From a virus, in IMG/VR virus record IMGVR_UViG_3300010371_000040, positions 1 through 59,889 of that record: a stretch of DNA of 59,889 nt, one strand, 5' to 3'. The notes below the pieces were generated by a model, which was not told the DNA's origin, did no database searches, and saw nothing but the letters and a program-made list of their open reading frames with translations. A program made the translations under genes and the position numbers. This document shows positions 40,618 to 50,246 of this stretch, one piece after another (position 1 is the stretch's first letter; every line of letters starts with the position of its first letter).

Positions 40618-42500
40618 TGGCAGATCAGCCGCCCAATGACCTCGTGCCGGTGAACGCTGGTGCCGGCGGACCTCCGTCCGATCTGGTACCAGTGTCTAAG
40701 TCCCCCGCAGCGCCGCCGTCCGCGCCGCAGAGTAAATTCGGGTCGCTCGGCCAATTCTTGTCCGGAACACCGTCGTCGCCCGGTAAGGACCCGACCGTCC
40801 AGGCGTCGAACGACCCGGAGAAGACCTACTATGACGTTCTGCCGCTCGCGCAGAGCAAGAAGACCGGGCAGTTGGAACTCGCCTATCCGAAATGGGCTCG
40901 CGCGCCGCAGCAGAGCGCCGATGTGCTTCAGCAGGCAGCGGAGGGCAAGCGCCAACTGACGCCCGGCCAGATCGGTCTCGCTGGAATGGATGTGGCCGGG
41001 TTGTCACCGACATCGACCGTCCGAGACATGGTTTCCGGACTTGCTCGTGAGGCGCCGACCACGCTGAAGATGGCGAAGGATTTCGACACATCGATAAGTA
41101 AGGAGACGATTGCCGCCCTCAAGCGCGCCGCCGCTGGCGATCCCGACCGAGCCGCTGCGAAGCTGACCAACAAGGCAATCGAGAAGATCAACAAGCGCGC
41201 TGCCGCAGACGAGGTGACGGCGCAGAGCGTGATGGACGCGCAGGCTGTCGCAAATGCTGCCGGCAATAAGACCACGCTGCTCGACATGGGCAAGAACCTC
41301 CAGGGTCTCGGCGGATCGCTCTATCGCACGCCGGGAAGGGCGAGCGCCGACCTTCGCAAGTTCCTAGACGCCCGCGTAGAGGCTCAAAAAGGCCAGCTGA
41401 CCGGCGGGATTGAAGAACTCGCTAAGGGTTCGTCGTACGACACCATCAACAGGTTTTACGCGGAGAGGTCCACCGCCGCGCGACCGCTCTACAAGGAGGC
41501 CGAGAGCGTCGCGCCGATCTATTCCGACCGGCTGAAGGAGTTCATGGGCGACCGCGAGTTCCGGGCGGCAATGTCGCGCGGCGCGCGGAATGAAATCCGC
41601 GAGGCGATTGCCGAAGGTCGCCCCGTCCACAACGAGGACTACGCCATTGTCGGCTGGAATGAAGCCGGTGACCCGGTTATCGGCCCAACGCCGACTATGA
41701 AGACCCTCATGCTCGCCAAAGAGGGCATGGATGCGCGCATAGCGGAGATGGTAGACCCGGCCACGGGGCGCATTACCAAGGACGGCTTGGCCCTGAAGAA
41801 GTTCAAGGACGCCTATTTGAACGAACTCGACAAACTCAACCCGAAGTACAAGGCGGCCCGGGAGGCATGGGCAGGCCCGACCGAAAGCGCACAGGCCGTG
41901 GACGCCGGTCGGAAACACTTCAGCCGCGGCGAGACCGACCCGCAGGTGCGGGCCGAGTTCGATGAATTGTCCGACGCCAACAAGGACTTCTATCGCCTTG
42001 GCGCGGCAGAGGCGAAGCTCGACCAGATGCGTGCCGGTCCCAAAGCTGGCGATCGGTCAAAGCGCATCGTCAATTCGGACAAGGACGAAGACCGCTGGCG
42101 CATGATGTTCGATGACAAGGACAGCGCCGACCGGTTCATCAATTCCGTCGAGGCACAGAGGCAGGCATTCGAGACGCGTACGAAGATCGCGGGCGGATCG
42201 CAGAGCCTTGAGCGCGCCGCCGAGGACCAGTCACAGGGAATGGATGATTTCCTCAAGGTCATAGACGTTGCCGGAAAGGCCACCACTAACCCGCTTATGG
42301 CGGCGATCAAGGCTTATCAGATGAAGCGTGATCTCGGCCTCCGCAACAACCCTGCGCTGAATCAGGAATTGGTCCGCATCTTGACCGACCCTAACCTCCG
42401 TACGGGACCGGGGCCGAACCTGTTGAGCAAGGTCGCAGTGCCGCCCCGCCAAAGCTATCTTCCCGACGTCTTAGGCACCAAGCCGGGCGCTCCCCAATAG
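40614..42500 (+). CDS. Internal virion protein candidate, large
   Basis: 628 residues, coupled by overlap. Polar N-terminus with a DLVPV repeat, then a long helical, charged body rich in Ala/Lys/Asp with no enzyme motif. Third of three consecutive large helical proteins, as in podovirus ejection complexes. The C-terminal end is Pro-rich. Confidence 0.6.
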   Translation: MMADQPPNDLVPVNAGAGGPPSDLVPVSKSPAAPPSAPQSKFGSLGQFLSGTPSSPGKDPTVQASNDPEKTYYDVLPLAQSKKTGQLELAYPKWARAPQQSADVLQQAAEGKRQLTPGQIGLAGMDVAGLSPTSTVRDMVSGLAREAPTTLKMAKDFDTSISKETIAALKRAAAGDPDRAAAKLTNKAIEKINKRAAADEVTAQSVMDAQAVANAAGNKTTLLDMGKNLQGLGGSLYRTPGRASADLRKFLDARVEAQKGQLTGGIEELAKGSSYDTINRFYAERSTAARPLYKEAESVAPIYSDRLKEFMGDREFRAAMSRGARNEIREAIAEGRPVHNEDYAIVGWNEAGDPVIGPTPTMKTLMLAKEGMDARIAEMVDPATGRITKDGLALKKFKDAYLNELDKLNPKYKAAREAWAGPTESAQAVDAGRKHFSRGETDPQVRAEFDELSDANKDFYRLGAAEAKLDQMRAGPKAGDRSKRIVNSDKDEDRWRMMFDDKDSADRFINSVEAQRQAFETRTKIAGGSQSLERAAEDQSQGMDDFLKVIDVAGKATTNPLMAAIKAYQMKRDLGLRNNPALNQELVRILTDPNLRTGPGPNLLSKVAVPPRQSYLPDVLGTKPGAPQ

Positions 42501-42589
42501 CCGATTAGAACACTACCCGCTGACCGGCATTTTCCTGTGTTTCGCAGAGTTTAGCCGCTTCTCGGACACATTTCCGCTCTTTCCTCATG

Positions 42590-42617
42590 TTGTTGCGTTG
42601 GCCGGTGTCGCGATAAT
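42590..42617 (+). promoter_or_regulatory. Candidate promoter before the tail/lysis segment
   Basis: TTGTTG at 42590-42595, a 16-bp spacer and GATAAT at 42612-42617, in one of the few real gaps of the late operon (42501-42625). The next ATG at 42626 is only 9 bp beyond and has no ribosome site, so the message would be leaderless. Confidence 0.4.
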
Positions 42618-42625
42618 CCCGGTCC

Positions 42626-42877
42626 ATGGCTGAAATCCGCATGCCCAACGATGACTTGCGCGCGAAGCTGGATCGGCTCGCCGAAAAGATCGTCGATGGC
42701 GTCATGGAGGACCAGGAAGCGACACGGCGTGAGATGACCGAGGCGCTGAAGACCGCCAGCCAGTGGTGGAGTTCGTCACGCAAGGGCGAGCCGGCGACCG
42801 ACGAGCCTGGGTCCGCCTGGAAGCAATACCAGAAAAACATGAACGGAGGCACCAATGGGAAGACCCACTCGGCTTAA
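42626..42877 (+). CDS. Hypothetical small protein, 83 residues
   Basis: Helical and charged (DDLRAKLDRLAEKIVDGVME), ending in a polar tail. Its end overlaps the next gene by 23 bp. No ribosome site is visible; see the candidate leaderless promoter. Confidence 0.55.
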   Translation: MAEIRMPNDDLRAKLDRLAEKIVDGVMEDQEATRREMTEALKTASQWWSSSRKGEPATDEPGSAWKQYQKNMNGGTNGKTHSA

Positions 42878-43505
42878 GGTGCTCGGCGACCGCCCGGTGC
42901 CGATCGATCATGGCGGCGAACCGGACCTGCGCAAGGTGATCGAGGCGTTCCCGGCGGCTGCCGGTGCGGGCCCCGAGATGTCACTTGAACGGCAGATCGA
43001 GACGCCGCCGGAGCTCGACCCCACGGCCGCGGCGATTATGGAAATGCTCCGCAAGTCGCACGACCGGATCGAGGGGAGCGTTCAGCAGGCTCGCCAGGAA
43101 GCCGCGCAGGCCACGCATGCAGCGACCGAGGCGCTCACCCGCACCGCAGGAATGGCCGACATGCTCACCGCCCTGCCGGAGCGCGTCGAGGCTGCGGAAC
43201 AACAGGTGACCTACGTCGCCGAGCGGGCCATTGCCGCCATCGCACAGAGCGACCAGCAGAACAAGACGCTCGCTGCGGCAAAGGCCGCAACCACCATCGT
43301 CGCGGCGCAGAAGATCGGGGAGCGCATCGGTGCGTCTCTGGCCGCTGCGCTCGACCGCCTGCCCGGCCTCGTCATGCTCGGCGCCACCATCGTGCTGTTC
43401 CGCGACGTGCTGCCAGAGCCGAGCACGATGAAGCTTGCTGCCTTGGCGCTGTTCGGTGCCTGCGGCGTTGCGCCGGCCGTGTGGCTGTCCTCGCGGAGGA
43501 AGTGA
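42855..43505 (+). CDS. Coiled-coil protein with two C-terminal membrane segments
   Basis: 216 residues; GGAGGCACCA precedes the ATG. A long Ala/Gln-rich coiled coil (about 55-165) is followed by two hydrophobic segments (LPGLVMLGATIVLFRDVL and MKLAALALFGACGVAPAVWL). It could be a holin-like or membrane-remodelling protein of the lysis stage; assignment is by topology only. Confidence 0.55.
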   Translation: MGRPTRLKVLGDRPVPIDHGGEPDLRKVIEAFPAAAGAGPEMSLERQIETPPELDPTAAAIMEMLRKSHDRIEGSVQQARQEAAQATHAATEALTRTAGMADMLTALPERVEAAEQQVTYVAERAIAAIAQSDQQNKTLAAAKAATTIVAAQKIGERIGASLAAALDRLPGLVMLGATIVLFRDVLPEPSTMKLAALALFGACGVAPAVWLSSRRK

Positions 43506-43696
43506 TGCCGACCAGGAAGCCGACAACCAAGGCCGGGAGGGCATCGAAGGTCCACAAGGTGATGTCCGAGTTCAAGCACGGCGCGTTGCATAGCGGGTCG
43601 AAGTCCGGCCCGCCCGTGAGCAGCCGCAAGCAGGCGGTCGCCATCGCGCTCAGTGAGGCCGGGAAATCGCGCAAAGGCAAAAGGAGCAAGCGGTGA
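43505..43696 (+). CDS. DUF6496-type small basic protein, 63 residues
   Basis: VHKVMSEFKHGALHSGSKSG then SSRKQAVAIALSEAGKSRKG match the short DUF6496 pattern (KVMxEFKxGxLxSG ... SRKQAIAIALSEAG) common in phages and bacteria. Very basic. Role unknown. It is coupled to the tail-fibre gene. Confidence 0.75.
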   Translation: MPTRKPTTKAGRASKVHKVMSEFKHGALHSGSKSGPPVSSRKQAVAIALSEAGKSRKGKRSKR

Positions 43697-45612
43697 AGCT
43701 TCTGAAGCGGCTCGGCTTGGCGGTCGGCCTCACGCTCCTGCCGATCGCCGCATTCGCGCAAACCGGCAATTGTCCAGCCGGCAGCCAGCAAGCTCGCCTC
43801 ATCACCGGCACCAGCTACACGGTCGGCCAGACCGACGACTGCCAGCTCCTGGTGTTCAGCAGCGGAAGCTCGATCACCGTTAATCTCCCCGCGCCGGGCA
43901 CTGCGGGCGGCTTTCGGCCTGGGTATTTCACGGTCCAGGTCCAGACCATCGGCGCGGGCACCGCGACGGTAACGCCGCTCGCGCCGTCCGTGCCCTTTGG
44001 TTCGCCCGCGCCAACAATCAACGGCACCGCCACCCTGGCGCTGACAAGCGGCAATGGCGCGCTGATCTCGGTCGGCACAAATTCCAACTGGTATGCGATT
44101 GTGGGCGGCGGCGGTGCCGCATTCAACCCGGCCTCGCCTCCCCCGATAGGGAATGTTACGCCGAACACGGGCAAGTTCACGAACCTGACCGTCACCGGAA
44201 CCTGCACGGGCTGCCTCACCGTCGACCCGACGCAAGCCTATACTTGGACCGCGCTGCAAACTTTTTCCGGCGGTATGTCGAATATAACGCCAGCGACGAA
44301 TGTCGTTGGCAATATCTTCTTCCAGCAGAGCACGACGAATGCGCCAACCACGGCGGATTCCCTATTCCGGCCTATCTACTGGTCGGATATCCTGAATACG
44401 CCGAGTTCCGGGTCATCGGGCGGCATCCATGAGCATTTTTTCGTTGAAACCGACACGAACTTCAACGGCACGTTTACGCAGTCTGGCGAATACAATGGGA
44501 TGCACGTCTTCGCCAAGGACATCAACGTCAGTTGCGCGAACAGCACGAGTTGCGTGAGGTCAGGACGCCTGGGCGGATACGAGTTCAGCGGCACCAATGA
44601 TATCGACAATACCGGTTCGCTGACGCCGTTCTACGACGTGTTTGTGAACAATGCCAGCGGGTCTATCACTCTCTATCAGGCTTTCTCTTCTGGCCCGGTG
44701 AACAACGGCACAATCGGCACGTATGCCTTTCTGGAATATGACGGGATTACTGGAAACCAACCGACAGTTGCCAATTACTCTTTCCTGTCCAAGTCCACAT
44801 CCGCGATCTTTGACCACGCAGGTCCGATGGTTGTTGGCGTTGTGGGAACCACTTCGGGCGGCTCACAACTCTTTATTAAGGGTGTAGGGACCGGCTCGGG
44901 CAGCGACCTGCTGGTCAAAGATTCAACGAATGCGATCAAGTTCAACCTGACCGATAATGGCAATCTGACGCTCACTGGCGAAGTATCTGGCGCGTCGAAT
45001 ATCCGCGCCATTCCCATCGGCCTCGGTGCGGCGTCAACCGGCGCGTTTACGACCCTCACTGCCAATGGCACGGTCAACCTCAATGCCAGTAACAACGCAG
45101 CGACGAATATCGGTACGGGCACGACGACCAGCGCCGTCACTATCGGCGGCGCGAGCAACACGACAATCGTCGCGAGCGTTTTGCTCAACACCGGCATCAC
45201 CGCTGACACCGGCCATACCGATGCGACCGTTTGCGAAGACACGACAACCCATCAGTTTTATTCGGGCACCGGCACGCTCGGGGTGTGCCTCGGCACATCG
45301 AGCATCCGGTTCAAGCACGACTGGCGCGAACTGTCCGGCCTCGGTCTAACGCAAATCCAGGCGCTGAAGCCCGGCACGTTCTTCTACAAGAAGGGCTATG
45401 GCGACAGCGGCGCGCACCAGCAAATCGGTTTCCTCGCCGAAGACGTGGACAAGGTTATTCCGAAGCTGGTGGGCCGCGATTCTCAGGGAAAGCCGTCGTC
45501 CGTGGACATTCTCGGGATGGTCCCTGTGATGGTGAAGGCTATGCAGCAGCAGCAGGCGGAAATCGCAGAACTCAAGGAAGAGGTCGCGCTGCTTCGCAGG
45601 CACCGCCACTGA
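43693..45612 (+). CDS. Tail fibre with signal peptide and S74 chaperone domain
   Basis: 639 residues from GTG 43693. It begins MKLLKRLGLAVGLTLLPIAA-FAQ, a textbook Sec signal with AxA cleavage site. The body is beta-rich Gly/Thr/Ser repeat. The last 100 residues (SSIRFKHDWRELSGLGLTQI ... GFLAEDVDKVIPKLV ... VKAMQQQQAEIAELKEE) are an intramolecular chaperone of peptidase-S74 type that trimerises fibres and cuts itself off. A fibre with an export signal is unusual. Confidence 0.8.
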   Translation: MKLLKRLGLAVGLTLLPIAAFAQTGNCPAGSQQARLITGTSYTVGQTDDCQLLVFSSGSSITVNLPAPGTAGGFRPGYFTVQVQTIGAGTATVTPLAPSVPFGSPAPTINGTATLALTSGNGALISVGTNSNWYAIVGGGGAAFNPASPPPIGNVTPNTGKFTNLTVTGTCTGCLTVDPTQAYTWTALQTFSGGMSNITPATNVVGNIFFQQSTTNAPTTADSLFRPIYWSDILNTPSSGSSGGIHEHFFVETDTNFNGTFTQSGEYNGMHVFAKDINVSCANSTSCVRSGRLGGYEFSGTNDIDNTGSLTPFYDVFVNNASGSITLYQAFSSGPVNNGTIGTYAFLEYDGITGNQPTVANYSFLSKSTSAIFDHAGPMVVGVVGTTSGGSQLFIKGVGTGSGSDLLVKDSTNAIKFNLTDNGNLTLTGEVSGASNIRAIPIGLGAASTGAFTTLTANGTVNLNASNNAATNIGTGTTTSAVTIGGASNTTIVASVLLNTGITADTGHTDATVCEDTTTHQFYSGTGTLGVCLGTSSIRFKHDWRELSGLGLTQIQALKPGTFFYKKGYGDSGAHQQIGFLAEDVDKVIPKLVGRDSQGKPSSVDILGMVPVMVKAMQQQQAEIAELKEEVALLRRHRH

Positions 45613-45630
45613 AACATGGAGTGCGTGAAC

Positions 45631-46692
45631 ATGAAATTCCTCGGTCGCTTGGCGCTGGCAATCGCGCTGCTCGCCTCCCCGGTCGCCTTCGCACAGAATA
45701 GCGCGACCTGCCCGGCCTACACGCTCGGCGCCGCATCGACCCCGATCACGGCCACGACGTACACCATCGGACAGACGGACCAGTGTCTGCTGAAGGTGTT
45801 CAACAGCGGTTCCGCCGTGACGGTGAAGCTGCCGCCGTCCGGTACCGCCGGCGGATTCTACCCGGCCTTCCCGGTCAGCGTGTGGAACATGGGCGCGGGC
45901 ACGGTCACCCTGACCCCGCAGGCCAATATCGCCGGCACTACACCGACCATCAACGGGCAGAGCACGCTCGCGCTGACGCAAGGCCGCGGCGCCCAACTGT
46001 CGATCGGTAGCGACGGCAATTGGTACGCGAACACGAGTTCGACCGCGGGCGGCGGCGCGACCTTCGGCACGATAACATTCGGATCTGGCTCGACCGTCGG
46101 CGGCACGCTATCGGGCGGCGCGAGCGCGGCGACCATTGCCTCGACCGGCGGCCCGCTCATCGTCGATGCACCATCGACCAACGGCGTCTATGTCGGCGGA
46201 TCGACAACGGCTAACTCCGGCCTCCAAGTCGCGCCCGGCACCGGAACCATCGTCAACCAGGTCGTCCTCACCCCGGCGGCCACCGGCACCGCGCCGAGCG
46301 TAGCGGCCGGTGGCCCGAGCGCGGATGCCAACGCCAATCTGAGCGTGGCGGGCACGGGCACGGGCATCGTGCTGCTGGGGCAGACTATCTGCACCGTGAC
46401 CGGCGCGACGCCGCAGACCTGCAACGGCCAGCGCGGCATCGTCACGACCGGCACGCTCACCACGGCCACGAGCACGGCATCGACGTACCAGATCAACAAT
46501 TCGTCGGTCACCACGTCCTCGATGGTCCAATGCACGCTTCAGGCATATTCCGGCACCTACTTCACCAACGGCATCCCCGTGATCCTGGACTGTAAGCCGG
46601 GCTCTGGGTCGATCACGGTCGATTTCGCCAACATCAACGGGACCAACGCGCTGAACGGCACGCTTGCAATCGGCTTCGCGGTCCTGAACTGA
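45631..46692 (+). CDS. Tail-fibre-like protein with signal peptide
   Basis: 353 residues; ATG 45631 has GGAG 9 bp before it. Signal peptide MKFLGRLALAIALLASPVAF-AQ. Its N-terminal domain (TYTIGQTDQCLLKVFNSGSA, GTAGGFYPAFPVSVWNMGAG) is a clear paralogue of that in the preceding fibre. The remaining body is Thr/Gly repetitive beta structure. It has no chaperone domain. Confidence 0.7.
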   Translation: MKFLGRLALAIALLASPVAFAQNSATCPAYTLGAASTPITATTYTIGQTDQCLLKVFNSGSAVTVKLPPSGTAGGFYPAFPVSVWNMGAGTVTLTPQANIAGTTPTINGQSTLALTQGRGAQLSIGSDGNWYANTSSTAGGGATFGTITFGSGSTVGGTLSGGASAATIASTGGPLIVDAPSTNGVYVGGSTTANSGLQVAPGTGTIVNQVVLTPAATGTAPSVAAGGPSADANANLSVAGTGTGIVLLGQTICTVTGATPQTCNGQRGIVTTGTLTTATSTASTYQINNSSVTTSSMVQCTLQAYSGTYFTNGIPVILDCKPGSGSITVDFANINGTNALNGTLAIGFAVLN

Positions 46693-46705
46693 ACGTGAGG
46701 TCGAG

Positions 46706-47176
46706 ATGCGCAAAAATAGGGTTTCCGCCAGTGTACTGATCGCCGTCGCGCTTCATCTTTCGCCCGCACTCGGACAGCAGCAACGGCAACCTCCATCACT
46801 GCCTACGCAGACCGCAGTCACGATTTCGATCCCGCTCGTCGGCGTTCCATCGTCGTTGGCGGGCAGCGGCTCCTGGACGTCACAGTGCATCCAGATGAGT
46901 TATTACCGCGCCTACACGCTGTTCGTCGGGCTTGCCGCAGCAGGCACGATCCAGTCGCAGCGTTACGCCGACGCCGCCTGTACGCTCCCTATCGATGCCG
47001 TGCCGTCCAGCGCGCAGGCGCTGACGATGGGGGCATCTTGTCCATCGGCGGGCTATTGCGGCGCGTTCTCATCCAATGACGGACACCCTTTTGTCGCGCT
47101 CAAGGTAACGCTGACCGACACATCCACCTCGACCAACGCAATCGTCAGCACGGCATTCCTTCCCGGAGCCGAGTGA
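46706..47176 (+). CDS. Secreted-type tail-region protein, 156 residues
   Basis: Signal-like start MRKNRVSASVLIAVALHLSP-ALG, then a Gln/Pro linker and a beta domain with paired cysteines (WTSQCIQMSYYRAYTLFVGL, ADAACTLPIDAVP, ASCPSAGYCGAF). The cysteines suit an exported protein. Third of four consecutive genes with signal peptides. Confidence 0.65.
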   Translation: MRKNRVSASVLIAVALHLSPALGQQQRQPPSLPTQTAVTISIPLVGVPSSLAGSGSWTSQCIQMSYYRAYTLFVGLAAAGTIQSQRYADAACTLPIDAVPSSAQALTMGASCPSAGYCGAFSSNDGHPFVALKVTLTDTSTSTNAIVSTAFLPGAE

Positions 47177-50007
47177 TGCTAAAGCGCGCATCAGCCGCGT
47201 TCGCGCTCGCCGCCACGCTGATCTCCACCACTACACCGGCGCAGGTCCAGCCGTCCGGCGGCAACTTCACGCTCGGCCACGGCGTGCGGGTGATGAACTC
47301 GGCCGGAACCGCAATCGGCGACGCCGGCGGCGCGGCGGGCACAACGAGCGGGCAGACGAACTATCTCACCGAGCTCGGCATCACCAACACCGGCACGCCG
47401 CTGTGCATCAACGACGCCTTCACCAACGCTGTCGGCGGCTATCATCAGATGTGCTTCGGCGCCAAGGCGCTCGGCGGCGGTCTGATCTCGTACAATGCCT
47501 ATAACGGCGCGTCGGCGCTCGGCCTGTTCTTCAACATCAACGGCACGACCTACGGCTTCCCGGGGCCAGGCAACGGCAACGTCATGGGCCCGGTGTCGTC
47601 GATCGATGGCGACATGGCCGTCTTCAACGGCACCAGCGGTACGATCATCAAGGACGGCGGTCCGCCGGCAACCTTCGTCGGCACGACCGCCGCGCTTCAG
47701 GCGCTGGCCGTCGCCGGCCGGGGTGGCGGGTACTCGGTCCTGCGCGGCGGCTATTACGTCGTCGGTGATGCGTCCACGGTGCTCTATTCGCTCAGCACCT
47801 CGCCGTGCTCTCTGAATGCGGGCGCGGGAGACGGTGGCTCGCAGGTCGCATCGACCACCGCAGGCTATTGCTGGATTCTCGGATCGGTGACGGCCTATAG
47901 CGTCAAGCAGTGGGGCGCGACAGGCAGCTCCGCGTCGACCACCGGCAACATCACGGCGAGCAGCGGAGCGCTAACCATCGGCTCGGCGTCGGACTTTCAG
48001 AACAAGCAGCAGATCGACATCTTCGGCGCCGGCGCGACCTTCACCGGCGCACAGGCCACGAGCGTCGGTATCGCGACCGGGGGCACGACCGGTTCCACGG
48101 CCTGGTGCGTCCGCATCGTCACCGTCGATAGCCACCTCGCCTATAGCGCCGCGACATCGGAAGTGTGCGACTCGAACGGCATCGCGATGCCGAACACAAC
48201 CAATGCGCCCGATCCGCGGCAGGTTGTGACATACACGGACGGGTCCACCACCGGCGGATCGAACCTGATCTATATCGGACAAACGGGTGCCGAGATTTGC
48301 GCCGGGTCGCAGTCGCATAACAGCCCGTTCCTCGGCACCTGGACATACTACGGCTTGACCCAGGCAACGTGTCCGTCGTGGGCTCCGACCTCTCCGCCGG
48401 CGCAGGCTGGTAAGGGCGTACTCGTGACCACGATCACTGCGGGCGGAGGGACGACGTCGCTCACTGTGTCGCCGACCGCCACGAACACGGCGTCGGGCGC
48501 GGTGGTCAAACATGACGACACGGCCGCGATCCAGGAAGCGCTCGCCAGCGTGCAGAATACCGTATTGCCGGCGGGCAATTACCACATCACCAGCGGCCTC
48601 ACACTTAACCAGTCGGCGGGGCAGAGCCTGTCGGGATGCGGCAGCCAATGCGCCCTCCTGGTGCCAGACGGTATCTACGACGTGGTTTCTCTGCTCCAGA
48701 CGACGGTGCCGGCCACGAGCTTCAGCCAGGAGGTTTCTGACTTCGGAATCACGGCGAGCGGCATGGCCGGCGGCTATTGCATGACGATCAACGGCGCGAA
48801 CCGACCCTATGTCCGCAATATCCAGCCGAATTCCTGCTACAACGACATGCAGATCACCGATTCGTTCATCGGCACGATCTTCCGCTACTGGGCGATCAAC
48901 CAGCGTCGCGGCGACTACGGCTGGTATCTGTGGGGCACCGGCAGCGGCGTGGCGGCGCAGGCGGGCGTCTACGACATATTCGACGTGAACACGTCGTCCT
49001 TCTACCAGGGCGTCGGCATTCGGATTAACGGCAACGTTGCGTCGCTGCGTACGTACAAGTTCGGGATCGAAAGCGGACCCACCTGTATGGTGGCTGACAA
49101 TGCGATCGGCGCCGGGACGCTGCCGACCTATGCCGATATGTACAGCATGGGGTTCAATGCCTGCTTCCTGCACGCGATCTCGCTCACCGCGACGCAGAAC
49201 TACGTATTCTACAAGGCGTATGTGCAACAGAGCGGCCCGGCCAGCGAAGCGGTTTATATCGATCAGACGGCTTCGCAGACGAAGTTCGACAGCAGCACGA
49301 TCACCACCGCAACGGGCGGAAACGGGATTACGAACGGCGGGTTCGCGACCGAGATCGCAAACACGGACATCGTCAGCGGATTGGCTTCGGCGGCGGGCAT
49401 CGAATGCACATCGACCGCCGTCGACATGACGATCAACGGCGGCACCACGCACAACGTTGTCGGGTTGGTTCAATCCACCACGTTGAACTACGGCCTCCTG
49501 CTCGACAGCGGATGCGCCAACTGGCACGCGGATGGCGTGTTCCGGGGCAAGCTCGAAGATACCGCGAACAGGGCCAACAACACCGAGGGGGTGCTGAATG
49601 GCGTGTCGTACCCGGTGCCGAACAGCCATGTAAACGCAGCAGGAGGCCAGTCTCTGACGGTCGCCAGCTTCCCCAACCTGTATCTCGGCACCACGGGCAA
49701 CCAGGCGTTTTTCGACACCACCGGCTATGCCTCGACGCCGACCTATACGACCGACACCGCGGCCAATATCCTCGGCGCGTTTGCATCGCCTTATGTCGGA
49801 CAGCAATTCACGATCATCTGGCGCAACCATTCAAACAACACAGTCACTGTCGCTGGCGGGTCGGGCGTCACAATGTCGGGCACGACCATACCGGCGAGCG
49901 GCGGGACAGGCATGGAGAGCCAAACGCGGCTCGTCGGCACGATCACGAACACCGGATCGCCCGCCCTTACGCTGAAGGTCTGTGCGAACCTCGCCGGAGC
50001 GTGCTGA
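47176..50007 (+). CDS. Tailspike, pectate-lyase-like beta-helix, with signal peptide
   Basis: 943 residues from ATG 47176 (a GTG lies 3 bp upstream). It starts with the signal-like MLKRASAAFALAATLISTTTP-AQ. A head-binding type domain follows, then AYSVKQWGATGSS and KHDDTAAIQEALASVQNTVL-PAGNYHITSGL, the entry to a right-handed beta-helix as in polysaccharide-degrading tailspikes. The C-terminal domain is beta-sandwich-like. Probably the capsule or O-antigen depolymerase. Confidence 0.75.
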   Translation: MLKRASAAFALAATLISTTTPAQVQPSGGNFTLGHGVRVMNSAGTAIGDAGGAAGTTSGQTNYLTELGITNTGTPLCINDAFTNAVGGYHQMCFGAKALGGGLISYNAYNGASALGLFFNINGTTYGFPGPGNGNVMGPVSSIDGDMAVFNGTSGTIIKDGGPPATFVGTTAALQALAVAGRGGGYSVLRGGYYVVGDASTVLYSLSTSPCSLNAGAGDGGSQVASTTAGYCWILGSVTAYSVKQWGATGSSASTTGNITASSGALTIGSASDFQNKQQIDIFGAGATFTGAQATSVGIATGGTTGSTAWCVRIVTVDSHLAYSAATSEVCDSNGIAMPNTTNAPDPRQVVTYTDGSTTGGSNLIYIGQTGAEICAGSQSHNSPFLGTWTYYGLTQATCPSWAPTSPPAQAGKGVLVTTITAGGGTTSLTVSPTATNTASGAVVKHDDTAAIQEALASVQNTVLPAGNYHITSGLTLNQSAGQSLSGCGSQCALLVPDGIYDVVSLLQTTVPATSFSQEVSDFGITASGMAGGYCMTINGANRPYVRNIQPNSCYNDMQITDSFIGTIFRYWAINQRRGDYGWYLWGTGSGVAAQAGVYDIFDVNTSSFYQGVGIRINGNVASLRTYKFGIESGPTCMVADNAIGAGTLPTYADMYSMGFNACFLHAISLTATQNYVFYKAYVQQSGPASEAVYIDQTASQTKFDSSTITTATGGNGITNGGFATEIANTDIVSGLASAAGIECTSTAVDMTINGGTTHNVVGLVQSTTLNYGLLLDSGCANWHADGVFRGKLEDTANRANNTEGVLNGVSYPVPNSHVNAAGGQSLTVASFPNLYLGTTGNQAFFDTTGYASTPTYTTDTAANILGAFASPYVGQQFTIIWRNHSNNTVTVAGGSGVTMSGTTIPASGGTGMESQTRLVGTITNTGSPALTLKVCANLAGAC

Positions 50008-50078
50008 CAGCGTGTCGGCGGCGGACGTATCCAGGGCGTTGGGAGCGCCCTTTCAACCACACAGAGGTGTCGGCCTCC

Positions 50079-50246
50079 ATGCGTCCAACCAATAAGCCGG
50101 AGCCCGCCGGCCCGTACGAGCAGCACACGCTATCCGCCCTTGTTTCACGGGCGCAACCCGACTTTGCAGTAGTATTACTATCTGGCGAGGGCCACGGATT
50201 TGTCGCAGATTGGAGACAACCATATCCAGAGCAGCGGGTTAGATAA
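50079..50246 (+). CDS. Hypothetical small protein, 55 residues
   Basis: ATG 50079, GAGG 11 bp upstream; the stop overlaps the next ATG by one base. MRPTNKPEPAGPYEQHTLSA then FAVVLLSGEGHGFVADWRQP. Small but coupled. Confidence 0.45.
   Translation: MRPTNKPEPAGPYEQHTLSALVSRAQPDFAVVLLSGEGHGFVADWRQPYPEQRVR

Noticed and set aside
47971-49830. A 619-residue minus-strand open frame across the tailspike gene
   Set aside because: Opposite-strand shadow of a GC-rich gene: Arg/Ala/Val-rich, no ribosome site, no domain, and the plus frame is a convincing tailspike.
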